Part shown: positions 42,089 through 46,464 of the stretch, one piece after another | How the letters are laid out: each line of letters opens with the position of its first letter | Numbering within the stretch: position 1 is the first letter of the stretch | From: Discostella pseudostelligera | Lineage: Eukaryota > Bacillariophyta > Thalassiosirophyceae > Thalassiosirales > Thalassiosiraceae | DNA: 46,464 nt | Assembly (NCBI GenBank): GCA_036940085.1 | Contig: JALLBK010000074.1 | Span: 1-46,464, forward strand | Direction of reading: 5' to 3' | Program-made: the position numbers and the translations under genes | Notes under the pieces: model-generated | Database searches by the model: none | What the model was told of the DNA's origin: nothing | What the model saw: the letters and a program-made list of their open reading frames with translations, nothing else

Positions 42089-45000
42089 ATGAATACCTAT
42101 TCCCTACGGAGCAAGAAGTCTCGTCAATCATCGACGGCGATCATTGATTTGTCACTTGATTCGGATGACGATGACGGTGAGTTCAGCAGTGACACTACTA
42201 TCCAATACGGGATGTTACCGCAGAAGCATACAAACTTCGACATGAGGACTCATAACGACGATGGCAGATGCTGCAGGTCGTTGTCTACATCCTCATTGGT
42301 GGCAACGCCGCCACCAGGGAAATGCAGTGGTTTAGTGGATAAAACAGATAGGAAGGTGGCCGCAACATCGTCCATGTCTGCGAATCACGAAGAGGAGAAT
42401 GTTCCAGCACAAGAGCCCGTCACGATTGCTTTGCCCAAGGAGCATAATGATTGCAAGCAAAACTCTACATGCACGGAGAAGTTGGATATGGTTCAACCAG
42501 AAGTCACGACTTCTAATAGTATCTGCACTTCCGAAGTAGCTGTGTGTCCACTATTCGACGAAGCTGATTACACAAACTTATGTCAAAGATATCTCATGCC
42601 ACGCACACGTAAGAAGCCTGAACTACCCGATGGTATGATCCTTCGACGACAATACCGGGGAAGGATTATTGATGCAAACACTCCCTTATATCGCAAATTA
42701 AGAGTTAAAGTGGATGCCTGGTTACGAAAGAACAATCATGAGGAGGTGTATCGAGTGCTCTGTCAGCTTCGAGATTGGGAATTGGATCCACGAAGAGTGC
42801 CGGCTATTTTCCAAAGTAAAGATGATGAAGATGTTGCAGAAGTATTTGATTTGACGAGCGGCAACGATGAACCGTCGTACATTGATTGCATTGATGTGGA
42901 TGAGTGCATCACCACCGCAGCCGCAGCAACAACTTTGAGCAGCTCCATCCCAGGGGTAGTTCTGTCGAGCGAGCATTTCATTAGCAACGTATCTTTCGAT
43001 GACGAGCCTACCGAAGTAGACAAACAGCATGACGTTGATTCATTTTCTGTTCCAGTGACTTTTGTCGATCTTACCCAAATCGCAAAGCGTTCCTCATCAT
43101 TGATCGACACATTGAAAGTCAATACTCATGCACCGCTGAAAACGCATCCAACCAGAACCAAACTGTCAAAGACGACGTTTCATGAATGGCTTGCTAAAAA
43201 GAAAGAGTCATGGCGCAAACGAAGGAATAGGTGTCACCAGGAGCAAGAGTCCACAACACTGATTTGGTCACCGAGCTCGTTACGAACTGCTTCGCATCGT
43301 GTAAAACCGACACATGCCGGTAGATTGCCAGCTGTTCAACCCGACAAACAAACGCTCAGCAATACGGTCAAATATGAAAGGAGCTATTCAAATCTAATGT
43401 TGCCATCTGCTGAGTCGATCGTCTCGCCGATACGCAAATTACGAATTGATGTACCTAAAAAGGTTTCATCTGGAACGTGCAACAAACTCGGATTCGATTT
43501 ACACCCTTCCTCACCAGACAAACAAAGTGGATATCCAACCATTCCACAAGTTGTCACACCTGATGGTATCAACAAACAAAAGAGAATGTCTCAAAAGAGT
43601 TTAACAATGAAACGGAGATTGTATGCAGACGGAAAGCTGAAGAACGGACAGCATTCGTCTGCGCGATCACGTGCCTTCACAATCAGTGATTTTGGATTTC
43701 CCAATAGAAATCATTCGATTTGTTGGACCAAAGGTTCTAAAGGTTGCAATGCGCTGGGCCTCGTGCAAAGAACTGGCGTGACATCTCATGTAGGTCCTGC
43801 ACATCATTCTAGTCGATCAAGGAACAGACGTCATGGGAGGTTGCATGGCGTCGTGACAACAGCCGACAAATTTGCCTTCTCAATCATCCCATCAGTAAGA
43901 GTTGTCGTAGCAGAAATTAAATCGAATGGCTTTCCCGATACTTCGCTACAGAAAGAATGGAACACACAAATTAAGAAGAGAAAAAGAGGAGAATGGATAC
44001 CAAGAGGTCATGTAACTGGACGCTGGAAGCCTCCAGGTTGGGCAAATGCATTGGAGAAAAGTGAATTCTCAGCCAGTGCTGATTCAATTAGTACCCCGAA
44101 AGGAAAGAAATCGCCGGGCTGCCGAAAGAATCTGTTGCCTGTCATCGATGGCATTATGGAAAGCTACGCAGTCGGTGTGCTCGTGCGTCCTTCTGGCTCC
44201 AGCATATCCTCTTACCAATCAGCTTCACTGCAGGATGTGATGTGTCCACATTATGTCAAGCCAACGATGGATCTACTGCAGAATGCACACGTCGCTGTCA
44301 GCAGTTTGTTACCCGTTGGTGATTGTGAGGACTGGGAGGTGGTAGAATTAGCTCGAAGATATTACGACTACTGGCGCCCAAAAGAAACAAAAGTCATACT
44401 TCTTGCCGAGTCACACGCATCCACGTCCAAGGTTAGAGATGTTTCTTTGCTTATGCAATATCGCTTGTTAATTGAATCGCTGACTTGCGGTACAACCATT
44501 GCATCATGAATAGGATCGTGCATTGAATGGGCCTGGATTGGACAGAGATATGCTTCGCGACACATACTTTGGGCCAAGGGGGTTCATTTCGCTAGTGTAT
44601 TGTCTATCGTACGGAGAGAATGAATCATTAACTGTCAAGATAAATGACAAAACCAACAAAGGGACACCCCAGTTCTGGACATTACTTGCAGCATGTGCCA
44701 GAGGCGTCGAGTATGTTGCGTGCACCACCCAGAAGCAGAAGCCATTCAGTTCTCCATTTGCCACAGATCTACTGAAAGGTGCTAATTTGCCAGTGGAGGA
44801 AAGGCTACGAGCAAAGTTAGCAGTACTCGAGGACCTTCGACGTCGAGGAATATGGCTTCTTGATACATCCGTCTTTGGATGGTACATCAGTCAGCCACAG
44901 GCGTACACAAGGTCACGAATATCCAATGAAGTCCATCGTAAGCAAAAAAGTCGACCACCAAGTGAGCTCAAAACACCATCTCTTGTTTTATCATGGGAAT

Positions 45001-45251
45001 TATTCACCAAACATGTTGTGAGAGAAGTGGCGCAAGAAGGTCATCTCAAATATCTGGTTCCGATTGGAATGGAAGTGGAGGCAGCTGTAACCCGGAAGCG
45101 GATGGAAGATGCAATTCGGAGTAGCAAGTCAGAAGAAGCGCAAGTTTCGGACACTTTTCCAGCCCCAAATGCTTGGATTCCTGGTGGCTATGGACCTTTT
45201 CATGAAAAGCTTGCTGCATTGGTTAACGAATCCGCCCCAAGATTTGCTTGA
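42089..45251 (+). CDS. SUMO-interaction-motif protein with C-terminal 'AESH' domain
   Basis: Two exons, 42089-44431 and 44514-45251 (82-base intron, phase 0, donor GTTAGA), 1026 residues. The N-terminal part has three SUMO-interaction-like motifs next to acidic residues: IIDLSLDSDDDD (18-29), VFDLTSGND (about 252) and FVDLTQ (about 325). A helical, basic segment lies between (RKLRVKVDAWLRKNNHEEV). The middle is basic and disordered. The C-terminal 300 residues look enzymatic: RYYDYWRPKETKVILLAESH (AESH 773-776), GPRGFISLVYCLSYGENES, GIWLLDTS (893-900), YLVPIGME (961-968), TFPAPNAW (995-1002). I believe this domain also occurs in bacteria, but know no established function. The order of strands and loops resembles the uracil-DNA glycosylase-like fold, which is inference. 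The promoter carries three E2F-like sites. Confidence 0.75.
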
Positions 45252-45399
45252 AAGATTCACCAACAGCGTTGGGATGCGTGCATAATGATAGTCCGCTTTG
45301 TCTCAATGGTAGTGGCGTTCCATCTCCAAACAGAAGTCGATTGTAGTGTAATCTTGCAGTAAATGGAACATAATGTCTCGCGTGTCAAACGATCGACAA

Positions 45400-45790
45400 C
45401 TTCTACCGCCTCGATTGCAAGTTATTCCCATCTTCAGATCCAACACCGACCTGCATCTCCACATCAATGACAATTGTCCCCTGAATCATTGACTTCATCT
45501 ATAATAATCGATCTCTTAGCAAATGCAAAGTATCCAAAACATGATTTCAATGCCTTGTAGCAATCCAGCCCGCCCTCGGACGACGACGCAGATTGACGCA
45601 TGAATATTTTGTCATGTGCCTCTATCGACTTTGTATGCGGAGGAGCATGATTATTCCGTCCCACCGGGATAAAGTTGGAGTTGCCACACATTGCCATCGC
45701 GATAATTGGCATTCCGGTCGGAGTAGGAGAAATATCCCTTGTTGAATGGAAGATCGGCAAAAGTCTCGAAATTTGAATCGAGGTAGAAAG
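45400..45790 (-). pseudogene. Decayed MATH-domain-like gene fragment
   Basis: On the minus strand the frame starting near 45787 reads FYLDSNFETF, then KGYFSYSDRNANYRDGN and VWQLQLYPGGTE, ending in a stop at about 45650. W-x-L-x-L-YPGG is typical of MATH domains, which in diatoms are often coupled to BTB. A second frame continues with IEAHDKIFMRQSASSS and SIIIDEVNDSG (open frame 45464-45799), and a third with GTIVIDVEMQVGVGSED (about 45428-45480). The expected protein thus runs through at least two frame changes. No intact BTB domain was seen. The 45800-46400 stretch to the right has no supported gene. Confidence 0.4.
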
Positions 45791-46410
45791 GGCTTGCATG
45801 ACGTTGTGTATGCCTCGTCACGGAATGATGTTTATGGAGTGGACTGCTGCTAATGTTTCGGCTATGATCTACTACTACTACTACCTAGCGACGGCAACCG
45901 GCGACGGCTCATCGTCATCTATCGTCAAGCAATCTCTAGAGAGCCTCCTCGCTGCTCTAGTGGTTTCGGAGAACACACGATGCCAATTAGAATAAGAGGA
46001 GGGTTTAATTATATTTTAGTACCACCGTCTCCTACTCCCTACTAGTATCGTACCAATTACTAACATCAATCCTTTCTTCTGTTACACTGCTGCGCTTCTT
46101 CTTGACCCTACCAGACTACATACAACAAATTAACAACCACCAGGATACGTCGTAAACATCGCCCCCCTCCTTCCTAGTAGCCTACAAATAATTTGCTTTA
46201 CTCGGGAATATGTGACTTGTTCTCTGCTTGCCCCGCATTACATTTTCTTGTTGCTGCCAATGATGGGCCTCTTACTGGACTTTCCTTGCCTTCTTTTGGT
46301 TTTGCTGGGCTGCATTGTGGGTGATGCGATTGCGCATTGTTTTGGAAGAGTTTTTACTGCGTCCTTACATTGATTCTCGTCATTGCAACAGTTATTCAAA
46401 TCAGATGATA

Positions 46411-46459
46411 CTAGCCCGACTGCGTCGGGTTAGGGACTGCGTCGGCTAGCGCAATGCGC
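46411..46459. repeat. Nested inverted repeats at the window end
   Basis: CTAGCCCGAC (46411-46420) and GTCGGGTTAG (46424-46433) form a stem with one mismatch and a three-base loop. GACTGCGTCGG occurs twice (46418-46428 and 46435-46445), followed by GGCTAG (46444-46449), the inverse of CTAGCC. GCGCAATGCGC is at 46449-46459. It may be the edge of a repeat element cut by the window. Confidence 0.5.
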
Positions 46460-46464
46460 GATGT

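Noticed and set aside
46000..46400. Possible gene in the right-hand end
   Set aside because: No open frame of useful length and no protein-like motif on either strand; only C/T-rich sequence was seen.

Overview
The window reads as nuclear DNA of a diatom, most likely a centric (Thalassiosirales-like) species. The evidence is a phylloquinone-synthesis fusion protein, N-terminal signal peptides ending in ASAFAP-like plastid-import motifs (ATG-FSF in PHYLLO, SLA-FTT in the FBXO31/EXECUTER-like protein), compact genes on alternating strands, short GT-AG introns (about 75-225 bases), and several diatom-style families (LRR proteins with a characteristic C-terminus, a large family-type sulfotransferase, Ser/Gln/His-rich kinase extensions). 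No CRISPR array, rRNA, tRNA or prokaryotic operon was seen.

Layout. 1-1080 is a gene-free block almost devoid of CpG, like the relic of a methylated repeat. 1132-2421(-) is a plastid fibrillin; 3015-4592(+) a plastid-targeted protein with an FBXO31/EXECUTER-type domain; 4796-6911(-) a broken LRR gene; 6985-7127 a small AT-rich repeat cluster. 7383-14912(+) is PHYLLO, a 2428-residue menF-menD-menH-menC fusion with an extra SRPBCC domain. 15061-16781(-) is a membrane sulfotransferase and 17413-18594(+) a multipass membrane protein. 19014-23330(+) is a four-repeat voltage-gated-type channel with an unusual acidic filter. 23463-25030(-) is NAD(P)H-hydrate epimerase with two candidate last exons. 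25309-26949(+) is an internally duplicated coiled-coil protein; 27198-29057(-) an acidic low-complexity protein; 29687-30037(+) a twin CX9C protein. 30201-34004(-) is cytosolic isoleucyl-tRNA synthetase; 34984-38664(-) a CAMK-like kinase with a huge low-complexity N-terminus; 39383-41611(-) a Vms1/ANKZF1 peptidyl-tRNA hydrolase; 42089-45251(+) a SUMO-interaction-motif protein with a C-terminal 'AESH' domain; about 45400-45790(-) a decayed MATH-domain gene. The last 60 bases carry nested inverted repeats.

The genes are mostly unrelated housekeeping and accessory functions: plastid quinone and lipid biology (fibrillin, PHYLLO, FBXO31/EXECUTER-like), translation and ribosome quality control (IleRS, Vms1), metabolite repair (NAXE), membrane signalling (channel, kinase, sulfotransferase). 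What links many of them is the promoter architecture: E2F-like TTTGGCGGGAA motifs recur in the spacers between divergent genes, and a second motif (GTCTGTCCGTCGAYGG) is repeated in two of those spacers. The most interesting candidates for new biology are the four-repeat channel with E/E/D/E filter, the SRPBCC extension of PHYLLO, the AESH domain protein, and the duplicated terminal exon of NAXE. All exon models were built by eye from splice consensus and protein continuity.
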